64,000 nt of DNA from Apostichopus japonicus (GCF_037975245.1 NC_092567.1:22010876-22074875); one strand, 5' to 3'. Shown: positions 1 to 48,859, numbered from the stretch's first letter. Numbers and translations are program-made. The notes: generated by a model from the letters alone, not told the origin.

Positions 1-23556
<23,556 letters not shown>

Positions 23557-26500
23557 GTGTCTTTAAGGCAAAGGCTACTGCTTCAAGGAGAGTTCAGAAT
23601 CTTAGAGAGAGAGAGTCAGAGGGTCTGCTTACATAGACAAAGTTAGCACTTGCCTGTATGGTCAATGTTCATTGCTACCAAAAAAGGCTAAATGTCTTTG
23701 AGGCTGGTAAATGGTCGATGGAGTCTGTGTTATAAGTAGAGGGGGCTGTTGTAGATTAAACAGAGAGCTCTGGACAGGTTTTGTTGCTGTCGTGAACTGC
23801 TGCACAAACTGTTTGTGTTTCTCGACTAAAGCCGATGAGACTTAGAACGGACAGACTCTTGATCAGTCGTAGCTTTAAGCATGCCCGCACTTGCCCGACT
23901 ATCCACGGTGAGAGCGTGGTGGCCAATTGGCTAAGGCGTCGGACTCATGATCCAAGGATTGCTGGTTCGATTTCTGCCTAGTTCATTACGTTGTGTCCTT
24001 GGGCAAGATGCTTTATCTCACTTGCCTTTCTCCACCCAGGGGTTAAATGGGTACCTGTGAGGTAACTTGTCATTGGGCGCAGTATATAACTGCTGCCGAC
24101 TGGAGGGATTGTCTCTGGGACAGGTTATCATTGACCAGGGGTAATATAATGTCTGTAAAGCGCTCTGAGACCTATCGCTGGTATAAAGCGCTATATAAAA
24201 AGCAAATATTAGTATTGAGTCGGTCGGGCAGTTTGTGGCAGGCTTTAAAGCTGAATGAAGAGATATCCTTCCTAGTTCATGAGTTGTTGGGTTTTCTGTG
24301 CTACAAGGTTCAAAAAGGGTTAGTATTAGGTTGGGTAGCCAAACGTTATTTCTACCATAGGTTAGAAATATTTTGAGCAATAGTTGTAAAAGTAGTAGGC
24401 AAAACAATCAGAGGATTATCCGTTCCCTCTTGGAGAATTTGCAGGTTTGAGTGGTTCGAATAGTTGACGATACCTATGTGTTAGCAGGATAGCTTGGGTA
24501 GCAGTGTTTTAATGCTACCATGATTTATTCAAGAAATGTTAGACAGCAGGAAATTGTGGTATTAAAGCAAGAGAAGGATACCTTTACCAAAGGAAGGAAC
24601 AAATGAGTACCTTTTTCTTGGGTACTGGCCTTTTTCATCCTTTGACAGATGCTGCATTTACCCTTGTTGGTACTTAAATGTTTTTTTTCATAACAATTTT
24701 GGGCATATTTTAAGCATTTGGAAGTTATGTCCTTAAGAATAATTTTATTTTTTTCCTAAAACTTACGTGTGGCTTAGGAAGGTGTTGGCAAGCCAGAATC
24801 TCTTTGTCTCACATCTGGGCATACCTCTGTCCCTGTCATAGTATGTCTGAGACTTGTACATTTATGTATGCTGGTTACCCTTGGAGAAAAAGGAAGAAAG
24901 ACTAGCAGCTACATCGAAAAGACATACTTTAAAATCTTAAAATCTTCCAAGGCTGTAACGATAGGCTGATTTAACTTGACACCTTGAACCCAGTGTTACT
25001 ATAATGACAATGGTCATGTCTTTTCATCATAAACTATTCATTCATTCATGAACTCGTGTCACAACAGAAGGAAAATTTGGTGAAGGAGTTGAGCTGGAAA
25101 AGAAATCATATAAAAGAAGGATTGGAATAGAGAAAGATGCTTACTCTTCTTGCTAAGAGTGTATTGATGGGTTTCATCTATGTATCAGTTCTTGGACCCG
25201 TCATATTCAACTAAATTAATTTTCCCACTGACGACACCAACGATCAAACACTCCCTCCCACTTATGTAACCAGAGTACATGGTGGGTTGAAAATAATTGT
25301 TTCTATATTATTTTTTGGTGTCAGTTGAGCTAGTGGTGCAATAGCTATATTCTACGCATCATGTTATGTTGCTATAGCAACAGCTATAGCTACAGCTGGT
25401 GTGGGGGAGGGAGGGGGTTAGAGAAGTATTAAAATATAAAAATTGCCGTCCTACCCAGGAGATTAAAGTATATTTCACTGTCATTGCATTACGATCAATT
25501 TTCAAATTTTGTCGATCAATATGGCCAGAAAAAAATGAGTAAGATTGGTTATTCGTGACAAGGTGTAATTAGTGAGGCATCTGTGATTTATGCATGAGAA
25601 GGGAATGCTACTATATGACTGATGGATGTCTCCTTTGACATTTGGTACATCAAATTTGGAATATTTGTTTAGCAGTCAGAGTTCTATGAAATCCATGCTT
25701 TATTGAAAAATGTTTCCTGAGAATTTTAACTTCCTCTTTGGGAGAAGTTCTTTTATACCAAAATTATAAATGAGACAAAGCTCATAGGATATGGTGATCT
25801 CACTCATTCATTCTGTTGTGACCAGTTGCCATCATGCAATTGAACCAAAACTTTAAGATATGCTCTCAGGATACGGTCACACATTATGATACAGACGATT
25901 TCAGAATAATCAAGTGCTGCCAATTGGACGATTATTTTTTAACCGTTCTTTAAGAAGTAGATCTTACAAATTTCTTGCACTCAAACTTTTACTAATATTC
26001 ATAACATTATTTCAGCCTCATAGGTTCTTTGTCTGAGCTAAGCTTATCATTATGTTAGTTATTTCTTTCACATTGAAAGTATTGGTGTGGGGAGGGGGGG
26101 GGAGGGGAGGTACTGTGACATCACCCATTAATACAATATATTGATATGATTGAAAACGATAACACCATGAGATGTCATTTTGAATCAGGATATCCCGCAA
26201 ATGGAACAAGATTATTTTTTTTAAACTCTCCCTCACAATTAATTTCAAATACACAAGGTTACCGTCAATATGTGGGTCTGCTTTTTCCTTGAATGCAGAT
26301 GTGTCATTTGTTTCATTTCATTTGCGAGATTTGATGTCGAAAAGCACAAAATGTCGTCTGTGGTCAGGGGTGGATCAATTGGCTTTACCTGTCCGAGCTG
26401 CCAAGTTGTGGTACCAAGGGCGCTGATTTCTTCCTGGATGTGATTTTTTTTTGGGGGGGAGGGGGGCTAGTTTTCATGCAAGGATCCAAAATGCACCATT

Positions 26501-27299
26501 TCCTTCTAGGACCTAGCCCTGCTGGTCGTACCCCCAAGTCCATCCCTGTCTGTTGTTTACCACAGATGATTCTACACGGTCATTTGAAGCACAAACTAAT
26601 ATGGTCAGGTGTTTATTTGTATTCCTTTAATTTTTTTAATTTTTTTTATATCTTTGTAAGAGGGTTCCAGTGTTTTTGTAAGGAGGAGTTCACATATCAT
26701 AGCATGGTCGAATATTGTGAACTGTTTAGACTAATATTACGAATATTCCATACATTTGTTAAATTCAGATTAGTGATAAATCTTGAAGATTTAGTATTCA
26801 ATTTGGTATGGTAATTGGTAAATAATGAACATTAACTAATTGCTGAAATAATGAATTTGAAGAAGTGTTACATTCAATGATTTTGTAACTTAAAATATCT
26901 CTGTTAGCATTGTAGATAATCGTGTGAATGTTGTTCAGTAAATCATAATGTTTAATGCCTAAAAAAACAAAATGTTTCTGTTTTGAAATAATTGATTATC
27001 TTTTTCTGTGAAGTGCATGGGGGCGGGGAGTCTTTGCTATAAATGTTGAACCCTGTTACATTGAGTGTTCTTAATGTTAAATATCGCCACCCCTCTTTGT
27101 GTCAATTTATAGCTGAAGGTGTTTCATTGTGGATTGAAAAAAAAAAAATGTTTGCTGATGTTGGAATAGTAGGAATGTAATGTTTCCAGTCGTTCTACAG
27201 TTGTGGCCTGCCATTGTGGGTTTTTTTTAAGTGTCGTAAAAAACATATTTTTCTACCCAATTCGTAGTATGCCTAGGTTTGTTATGATGAAAGAAAACA
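23557..27299 (+). other. Probable SETDB1 3' UTR and flank
   Basis: From the SETDB1 stop to the first good polyadenylation signals at 27300. Contains one SINE (23912-24210), poly-G runs near 26090 and 26451, and no reading frame with splice sites or recognisable protein. Whether the transcript really extends this far cannot be told; ATTAAA words at 23754, 24562 and 25430 could end a shorter form. Confidence 0.5.
23912..24210 (+). mobile_element. tRNA-derived SINE
   Basis: Head: GTGGCCAATTGGCTAAGGCG (A-box region) and GGTTCGATTTC (B box) in a tRNA-like spacing with CAT in the anticodon position. Body: CCTTGGGCAAGATGCTTTATCTCACTT type sequence. Tail: GTAAAGCGCTCTGAGACC followed by AAAGCGCTATATAAA, an ending common to SINEs of marine invertebrates. 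Same strand as SETDB1, inside its probable 3' UTR. Confidence 0.88.
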
Positions 27300-27311
27300 A
27301 ATAAAAATAAA
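27300..27311 (+). terminator. Tandem AATAAA polyadenylation signals
   Basis: Two adjacent AATAAA hexamers at 27300-27305 and 27306-27311, downstream of SETDB1. A perfect CRE word TGACGTCA follows at 27321-27328. Assignment to SETDB1 is by position only. Confidence 0.45.
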
Positions 27312-27329
27312 TATTTTGGATGACGTCAT

Positions 27330-30480
<3,151 letters not shown>

Positions 30481-30486
30481 ACAATC

Positions 30487-30655
30487 ATCGTCCTTTGCCT
30501 ATAGTTGGTTAGGCTGTCCGCATATAAAGCGGGAGGCCCGGGTTTGAATTCCGGTTGAGGTTGGACGTTTTTTTTTAACTGTGGACTTTCCAACTCATTA
30601 CAATTTCATGTTTTTCTACAATTTTTTCTACAATAAATAAAAAAGAAGGAAAAAA
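30487..30655 (+). mobile_element. tRNA-like SINE head with T/A-rich tail
   Basis: TATAGTTGGTTAGGCTGTCC (A-box region) and GGGTTTGAATTCC (B box) with a CCGC/GCGG anticodon stem around a 7-base loop. The 5' acceptor strand no longer pairs with GGTTGAGG, so this is a SINE or decayed tRNA, not a working tRNA gene. A T9 run follows, then AT-rich sequence. Confidence 0.65.
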
Positions 30656-31005
30656 AAATATATATATATCACCATATATATCACCATATATATATATCAC
30701 CATATATATCACCATATATATATCACCATATATATATCACCATATATATCACCATATATATATCACCATATATATATATCACCATATATATATCACCATA
30801 TATATATCACCATATTTCACCATTTATATCACCATATATTTCACCATATATATCACCATATATATATCACCATATATATATCACCATATATATATATCAC
30901 CATATATATATATCACCATATATATATCACCATATATATCACCATATATATCACCATATATATCACCATATATATCGCCATATATATCACCATATATATA
31001 TCACC

Positions 31006-31036
<31 letters not shown>

Positions 31037-31040
31037 CATT
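30656..31040. repeat. (ATATATATCACC)n minisatellite
   Basis: About 30 units of 10-14 bp made of AT dinucleotides closed by CACC, with a few variants (TTTCACC, TCGCC). It abuts the left member of the direct repeat at 31040. Confidence 0.97.
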
Positions 31041-31236
31041 AATATATGATATGTCCATATGTTACCATATCACCTGAGCCTTCCGTGATACGCACTGTTG
31101 AACGAAAATAATATATTCGTCGTGTGATTTTGTCCGATGAAGTACAGACTAACAGTTAAGCACTCTGATTGGACAGAAAGTATCTTTCCATATCTCATAG
31201 AATGGTTGGAAGATTGTACGGTTCCGAGCAAATCTA
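31040..31236 (+). repeat. Direct repeat, left copy
   Basis: About 195 bp homologous to 31901-32098 in the same orientation, by eye around 70-75% identical overall with a shared block of 27 identical bases that includes GTGATTTTGTCCGATGAAGT. Carries an inverted CCAAT box (CTCTGATTGGACA). Identity as an element is unknown. Confidence 0.85.
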
Positions 31237-31260
31237 ATACATATTCATCAGCAATATTAA

Positions 31261-31640
31261 CAAGGAAAGGGGTGATTTAACCAGGAATGAGGTGGAAAAT
31301 CAGTTTAATATTAACCAGGATAATGGTGACATCAACCAGGAAATGTTTAATTTAACCAGAAAGGGGTGGAACATTCTGTGATATTAACCAGGATAGTATT
31401 AGCATCAACCAGGAAATGTTTGTAAATATCACAAGGAATGAGGTGAATACCCATTGATATTAACCAGGACAGTGTCAAAATTTCACCACGAAATTTAACC
31501 AGGCTTTCCTGGTTATATCTACCAGGATTTTGTTAAAATCTCATTAACCAGGCAACTTGATGAAAACAACCAGGATATATAGGGTAGCATATAAACGCAA
31601 CTCCTGGTGAAAATTTCACCAGGAACTGGTGAAATTTCAC
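31261..31640. repeat. AACCAGGA-word array
   Basis: Irregularly spaced copies of TTAACCAGGA and TCAACCAGGA, closing with opposed copies (TTTCACCAGGAACTGGTGAAA, a dyad). It lies between the two direct repeats. Confidence 0.8.
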
Positions 31641-31734
31641 CATGTTGTTTTTAGAGTGTAGGCCTATACGTAGGCCTTCATTCGTTATAATTATCAAATA
31701 CGTACGTGATAATCACTACATAAGTACGTAGTAA

Positions 31735-31841
31735 TTATTACGTACGTACGTAATAACACTACGTACGTACGTAGTAATTATCACGTACGTACGTGATAAC
31801 ACTACGTACGTACGTAGTATTATTACGTACGTACGTAATAA
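31735..31841. repeat. Nested ACGTACGT palindrome
   Basis: Five dyads in the order P1-P2-P3-P2-P1. P1 is TTATTACGTACGT plus its mirror, at 31735-31756 and 31820-31841; P3 is TTATCACGTACGT plus its mirror, at 31778-31799; P2 cores are CTACGTACGTACGTAG. The centre of symmetry is near 31788. Confidence 0.95.
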
Positions 31842-31900
31842 TTTTTTTTTAACCATGTCCTCTATAGGTCTTCGTAGAAAACCATCAATAGATAACTGCG

Positions 31901-32098
31901 TAATACATATGTTAATATGTTACCATATCAGCTGTTTACATGCACTGTTGATCAAACATAGTATATTAACGTCGTGTGATTTTGTCCGATGAAGTAAACA
32001 GACTTTGTACAGTTAAACACTCTGATTGGACAAAAAATGAGGTCATTCCATTTCTCTTGGAAGGGTTAAACAATTGCACCGTTCCGAACAAATCTTAT
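31901..32098 (+). repeat. Direct repeat, right copy
   Basis: Second member of the pair that starts at 31040. It too keeps the inverted CCAAT box (CTCTGATTGGACA). It ends about 680 bp upstream of the TNFR-like start codon. Confidence 0.85.
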
Positions 32099-32287
32099 GT
32101 CTTGGCAAAACACGTGAAATACCTATCATTTTGTCGCTGCTAATCGTAACAAAAATTTATTTTACATATCATTTTCATGATTTACTAACAACAAATTTGT
32201 AAAATCAACTAAATACAAAGTTCATTTAAGCAATTATTTACAAAATGGAAAATGAAAATACCTATCTGTATAGTGGATAGGCCTTAA

Positions 32288-32360
32288 CCAATCGGAAGTA
32301 AACCGGATTTTGTATACTTCCAAAAGTTTTCAATGAACGCGACGAATGGTGTTATAATAG
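32288..32360 (+). promoter_or_regulatory. Candidate promoter of the TNFR-like gene
   Basis: CCAAT at 32288-32292 runs directly into an ETS-like CGGAAGT at 32293-32299, with a second ETS-like ACCGGAT and a TTATAATA word about 55 bp on. This is 420 bp before the start codon. Suggestive only; the transcription start is unknown. Confidence 0.35.
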
Positions 32361-32779
32361 TATTCGTTTAGAAGTCGATCAAAGTTGTTGTGTTTTTTAA
32401 GAGCTCGTGAATATAACCTGCCAGACGCATCAGTTCAGTTTCTACAAGATTGAAATTTATTTCTTTAGTCCATTTGTAAACAAGAGGAATGTACTCGACT
32501 TTTGGAATCATTTAGATGAGTTCCAGTATCTTGATGAACAATCGTTGCGAAAACAGAATGATTCCATCGTTACGTGTTATTTTGTCTTCAATTCTGTGAC
32601 GTAACGGTGTTGTAAATAAACATCTGTGCGAAAAAGAGTTGCACATAATATAGCTACTCTGTCCAGCAAAGACTCTTCTGTATACGACGGCTTAGTGTCA
32701 ATACAAGAATTTTGGAAGTATTTTTTTGTGGAATATTCAAGAACAGCATATCCGAACAGACCATAACAATTGGAAAACC

Positions 32780-35477
<2,698 letters not shown>

Positions 35478-35537
35478 ACTTAACAAGTAAATATATAACA
35501 TGTGTAATATAAGAGACAGAGTCTAAGAAACGATATG

Positions 35538-35616
35538 TAAGAATTATATATAATATATATATTAATATATCTAATAATATATGTAATATATAATATATAT
35601 ATTCTATTATATATAT

Positions 35617-35649
<33 letters not shown>

Positions 35650-35652
35650 ATA
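35538..35652. repeat. (AT)n microsatellite
   Basis: Imperfect AT repeat just downstream of the TNFR-like stop codon. Confidence 0.95.
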
Positions 35653-36041
35653 TGGTCAATATTTCTGAATGAGGGAGGAGAGCTCTGTGGAGGGGGAGGG
35701 GGGGGGAGGGGGTGGGCGGGAGTGGTGGAGAGTGAGTTAAACAACTACAAGAAAAGTTCTCGTTTTACCGCTACGTCATATATATAAATGTCAATTCAAA
35801 AACAGATTGGGCTGGGGGACGTGCGGCGGGCGGAGTTACGAAGAATCAATGAAAAGGTTATGATTCATACTTCCGTAATCATATCGGTTCGACATACCTT
35901 TAGGGCCTACCCGACAGAAAAGGGGAACTCTACGTTATTGTTAAATTTCAATACACCCGGCAATTTTATCAAGCACTAAAATATCTTTTTCAACAGAACA
36001 ATAAGTTTTAGAACTGTGGTGCACTGATGCAAAAAGACAGG

Positions 36042-36047
36042 AATAAA
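36042..36047 (+). terminator. AATAAA, candidate poly(A) signal of the TNFR-like gene
   Basis: The first AATAAA after the stop at 35477, at a distance of about 565 bp. Confidence 0.4.
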
Positions 36048-36098
36048 TGAATGGCAAGTTACAGATTTTGAGCTTAAGTGTATAGTACCACATTTGAA

Positions 36099-36152
36099 CC
36101 TTCTCGGCCTTTTGGCTCAGATCATATGCAGTATATCTGTTCTCTATCTAAG
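36099..36152 (+). pseudogene. Truncated U2 snRNA fragment
   Basis: CCTTCTCGGCCTTTTGGCTC followed by AGATCATATGCAGTATATCT and GTTCTCTATC closely follows the first 50 or so bases of U2 snRNA. The branch-point-binding word is GCAGTA instead of GTAGTA, and similarity stops after about 54 bases. The Sm site and 3' stem-loops are absent, so it is a remnant. Confidence 0.85.
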
Positions 36153-36235
36153 CCAGGGTTTACCTTACTTTACCCCCCCCCCCCCCCACGAACCCCCTGT
36201 GGATGTCAGAGTAGTCCACGAGCCCCCAACTTTTC
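36153..36235. mobile_element. Possible hAT terminal fragment
   Basis: CAGGGTTTACCTTACTTTACC, a C14 run (36174-36187), then CACGAACCCCCTGTGG and CCACGAGCCCCC resemble the ends of hAT elements. It starts directly after the U2 fragment. No opposite end was found. Confidence 0.35.
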
Positions 36236-43800
<7,565 letters not shown>

Positions 43801-43810
43801 AAAAAAAAAA

Positions 43811-43926
43811 GGTTGGGCGAAATGATCATGCTGGTTGGGCGAAATGACCATGCTGGTTGGACGAATGACCAGGCTGGTTGGGCGAATTGGCAGTTGGGCG
43901 AAATGGTTGTTGGGCGAAGTGACCAG
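43811..43926. repeat. GGTTGGGCGAAATGACCATG minisatellite
   Basis: Five to six units of 13-27 bp built on GTTGGGCGAA plus ATGACCATGCTG, shortening toward the right end. Confidence 0.93.
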
Positions 43927-46900
43927 AAGTCGGGAGAATATTCAGACAACTTGCAAATCAAGTTTTCTTAATTTCAGTCCTTTGATCACTTTAAAAAAAA
44001 AAAATCGTTTGATCAAACTTCATATTAAAATGTAAATAGTTCATTCACAGCGATGGGGGGAAATTACCCGTGACCTTACGCCCCTGTGTTTACCCATTGT
44101 CTCGAAAAAGGTGCTCAAATGGGGCAATATAACAATACATGCACTACATTACAACTATAGTGTCTACTGTTTGTCAGAGAATCAGTATACGTGCTCTTTG
44201 CTTATCAAACATCGTGCCGTGGGAATTTCCCGTGGTTCATACAATTCTTTACTCAAAAAGAGCAAATATATATTCTTTTCATTATAGAATATAGGATTGA
44301 CTCGGGGGATCTCGAGATAACACGTGTTGTGCTCAACCAATAATGATTGAGGGCAAAGCGATCCCTGTATAGCCATTTCTTCTTTTGGAGGTGCCAATCA
44401 TGCAGAAACAACAGTACCTTGTACTGATATATGTGTGAGATAACTCCCCAATTCCATTCGATGCAACCCAGAAACTGACGGGAGGAGGGCGGGAAATACT
44501 GTTTTGAGAGATAGGTGGAGAGAGAGGTGGAGAGCAAATTCAAATACTCTTATTTACATCAAACTTATTACGCAAAGAAAAAGCTTCCTATAACGAAAAT
44601 AATTGGCAATCGATCGAAGTAAATCACTCTCTCAGATGTTCACTTTTTCTTTCTCAGATGACCGTTTACTTTCTACTAGTAACAACTGAATTCGATTCAG
44701 GGCCTTTTGTCGCCTATAGGGTCTTGTTTAACATTGCTATAAATGCAAGTGAAAAGAACATGTCGCGAATATCGACTTCTCCATATTTCTGTGTTTAGAA
44801 ATTAAAACTTTACTAGACTATATAGTGACTACGTACATTATTGTCATGGCTAAGAATTTAGTGAGACAAAAATAGTCTCGTAAAATTGATTTAAAATATA
44901 TATATATATGTATGCCTATACTAAGAAAGTTGCATGGTTACATCATTCGGGCAATTTAAATTTACAAAAGAAGAAGTAATTTTCACACTCCCAGCAGTGC
45001 ATATATGAATGATATTAATTTATACAAAAGGGGAATTACTCTTGTTATTACGCATTGTTAATCTGAACTCGTCAAACGCTTACAGAAGCTTGCGTGTTTA
45101 GCTATGGCTTGAAAAAAGAAGTAATTTCTGGTTTAAAAAAACCTCACTTATCTCACAAAGTAATTTCGTATACCATCTGTGATCTGTGATGGAACTTACG
45201 CGTGTCTGTATTTACTGTCTGTTGTGATGCTTTTGGTAAGCCATTCAGGTTTCTCTAGTACAGCACACATCGTACCTATATTGAGTTTTGTTGCAGGTGG
45301 CAGATATAGGGGTTGGGTTGTGTATGGAGGGGGGGGGAGGGAGGGTCGGCTGGGTAGTCACGTAGACAGATTCTACGAACCTACTGTGTCTGCAATCGCT
45401 GTGATGCAAAGAATCCCCAAAATGCACTCTTCCGCCTCAAAAATTATTGTCTTTCCCGATGGATATATATAGATGAAACACGTATGGGTGGGTGGTCTTA
45501 TAAGGTCTGGACTTTCAGGGGCAAATCCAACTTGCTCATTAAATTAATATATTTAATATATATTTTCGTTTCTAAGGTTGTTTCCCCGTTTATGTCAGGA
45601 GCGTATGAACTTTGGTAATGGCAGCATCCACGCCCCCTCCCCCTTCCCCCTTCCTTAAATTTCAACAACTTGCTTTGACGAAACGATGAGAAAGGAAAGT
45701 GGGAATACTGAAAATTTCCAATAAAATGTCTGTTTTCTGTCATATAGTTTTTGTGTATCAAATTGCTACCAAAATGAACGATTGTCTGAAAAACTGTAGC
45801 TTCCGGGGCTTCGGTTCTTGGACCGCCGCCAATACTCTTTTCGGTTGCAAGTGCACCCTACGGAGGTAACAGCTACTGTACCTCTTTAAGTCTATATGTG
45901 TATGAAAGCATATCAGCTTGAAGAATTGTTTTTTGTTAGAATCGACCTATTTTAGCAAAATTGCTTTGAGTGACGATTTTTTGGTAATCAATTCCACGAA
46001 AATGCATAGACAAAATGGTTTAACGTATATATGTATATATATATCCGTGACTAAGTAAATAGTACACGCCATATAATGACGTCACACTTTATAGAAGAAT
46101 AGTACATATAGAGAAAACAACTGCAATGTCATTAGGAAAGTGGGTTTTCTGCTTATATACACATTTTTCCTTTATCGATGTTATTATATATGAAGTCGTT
46201 TGCCATTAGACCTTATATTGTATAGACACAATTCGCTATTCGTTTCCTTACCGATCACTGCGTACGTTTTCCTTTTCATCATTTGACGCCCTGCCCTGTA
46301 TTCTTCAATTCTTACCGGAACCGATGTATAACAACAAGAATAGCGTTAGATCCTGACTATACAAGAAAGGTGAAATATTTAAACAAACTCGCAGTGATCA
46401 AATATAGTATTGAACACGTGATCGATTCTCTTTCAGTTTAAAATGTAAACCCCTTGATTCAACAAAGTTTGATAAGAAGGAATAGGGGAAGAATCTACAA
46501 GCTGAATAGAACCATGAATCATTGATCAAAGTTGAACAGTAATGTACTCGTTAAGATTAAATGAAAAAGGACCGATGCGAAATAAAGGGGGTAAGGGGGG
46601 GGGGTCGGGTGCGGAACGGTGGGGAAGAGGAGGAGAGGGATGGACAAGTAACCATGACAGGGTTATGTCATGTCATACCGAGAGTATGTTTCGTCGCATT
46701 TCCCTGCATGGATTATCATTTTCACGTGTTCATCTAAAATGGGATCACGATTGAGAAAAAAATTAGAAAAAAAATCGTCAAAACTGATATCACCTATACT
46801 TTCAAGGTAGAGTATAGCTGAACATTCTAGTCACTCTTTGGTTTGAGGTTTGATAATGGGGAATGCAGATTTGGTATACGGAAATAATATGTCTATATGT

Positions 46901-48830
46901 CCTTCTACGGGGAAACAAAGTCCAGCTCAGTCTGAGTGCTTCGCCCTCCCCCTATACGGAGCGGACTGTGCCCCTTGAACTAACTATGTAACAACTTCCC
47001 GGTATACAAGACCAATAAACAGGAATTTTCTGTTACCAATACATATATATTTTTTACTGTTAAAGATTGTAGTAAAGTTACGTATATACGTGATAAATAA
47101 TTTAAGGAAAAAAATTAGAGCGAAAAGTAACAAATACAAAGTCGAAAAGGTAACCAGGTCGAAACACTTCCTCCAATATACGTGCAAACAAAAAGAAACA
47201 ATTTTTAGTAAGTATTTGATTTGATCTTTTTTTGTTTTTATAGAATTCCTAACAGAGACAAGAAACTAGAGTGAATAATTCTACCACACTGATTTACTTT
47301 GGCGGTGCTCGTGGCAGAATGATGGGGGGGGGGGGGAGAAGGGGGCAGCATGTACAATACACAGGTAGAGGGTGGCTATGATTGTTCTGGGCTATAAGTA
47401 AAAAGTATACACCTCTTTGTAAAGCGGATGTGATGGGGTCTCCTGAAATTTATTTATAACAGTGATGTTAAAACTGTTGGCTTCTCGGAAAGCAAATACA
47501 ACCTAATTTGCAATGGAGTCGAAACCAATTCAATGATCAATGAAGTTTCAAAACCCCTGTAATGACAAAGTGCAGGGTTAAACATCAAATATTTTATTAT
47601 ATTATTATATTTCAGTTCCTTATTGGAAAAAGGGAAGTTTCCCCCCGCATTGTTAAAGCTATCTGAAATATAAAGGAAAAGAGAAAGATTCAGCGGTTTC
47701 CATAATTGTTGTATGTGTGTGTGGCGGATTGGCCTACCGGGCATAAACCGGCGAGCCCCTGGTGGAGGGGTCAAAGGTCCCGAGGAGGTACAGCGATTTT
47801 CTCTTGGTCGCGAAAAAAAGGTGCTAGTGTCGTCCTTGGTGCCAAATGCGTCGCTTGTATTTCTAAATTCCCTTGACTGATTTAGGTAGGGATATGAACC
47901 TTTATGGAAGGGCAACAGGCGGATCCGGGATTTTTATAAAGAAGAGTGTTTGGCGTTGTGGGTGAGGCATCTTCCCCCTCCCCCACCTCCCTGAAAATTA
48001 AGTCAAGACAATATTCCAAAATGACCTACATTTAATAACGGCACGCTAACATCTTATACCACACAAATCCAGTCAAAAAGATGGGAAATTATTCCACCAT
48101 TTTGACTAAAGACCCCCTTAGTAACCGAACAAACCTTGCTCAAAGGGGCGGAAGGAGACACTTCTCTCTCCCATCACCTTGGCTACGGGCCTGGGTTATA
48201 CTAGCGAGTAATCATTGGTATCAGTTGACTCTCTAAAATAAAAATGGCGGGATCCAGGATTCCAAACAGCAGGTGGTCAAGTTCTAGGGTCGTTGAAGAT
48301 GAATGCCCACGTTAGGGCCCGGGGGTCCTATCCCAGGAATAAGGAATTTTAGACGCCAAAATGCCTCAATTTAAAGCACACGACTTGAATATAATTAGGT
48401 CTTAACGTAAGGTTGTCCTATAGCTACTTCTGAGTTTTTGTGTGAGGTATAGAGATGGAAGGATGAAACCCGGCCCCTGGATCCGCGCCACAGTGGGGGA
48501 AACGAAGACGAGATTATTATTTTATTAATATTTCCAGATGCATTAAGGAAATATCTTTTTGCAACGTCATGGCACTTCTGCAGATACGGAAGAGCATTGT
48601 ATGGAGTTTAGTTTCGAATATGGTCGAGTTTGACACTACTCCAACTTAGACAACTCAGTGTTTTGAAGTGTTCAACAAAGCGGAAGTGAAGTGACGTCAA
48701 GGAAAGTCACGATCTACGATCTAGAAACACCCAGTGGGTACTGGAAGTTCCTCTTTGCTGGCAAATACAAAGAAACTAGACACACTGTTTCGACAATGGT
48801 ATACGAAACTGTGATTTGGGATATATGGTT
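43927..48830. other. Intergenic stretch, no gene seen
   Basis: Contains scattered poly-G runs (45329, 46587, a G13 at 47324-47336) and short AT repeats. No supported gene. Confidence 0.6.
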
Positions 48831-48833
48831 CAT

Positions 48834-48859
48834 CCAGGGAGTTGTTAACAACTCCCTGG
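48834..48859. repeat. 26-bp perfect palindrome
   Basis: CCAGGGAGTTGTT followed immediately by its exact reverse complement AACAACTCCCTGG, with no loop. It lies about 110 bp left of the 89-bp tandem array. Confidence 0.97.

Noticed and set aside
23912-23985. Functional tRNA with CAT anticodon
   Set aside because: The head continues into a SINE body and the AAAGCGCTATATAAA tail.
30487-30560. Functional tRNA gene
   Set aside because: A and B boxes are present but the acceptor stem does not pair and the tail is SINE-like.
32726-32779. Upstream start for the TNFR-like protein
   Set aside because: The extra codons begin with TTG; the first ATG, at 32780, has a strong context.
47454-47915. 153-codon minus-strand open frame
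   Set aside because: No recognisable domain, no splice context, composition like the surrounding intergenic DNA.
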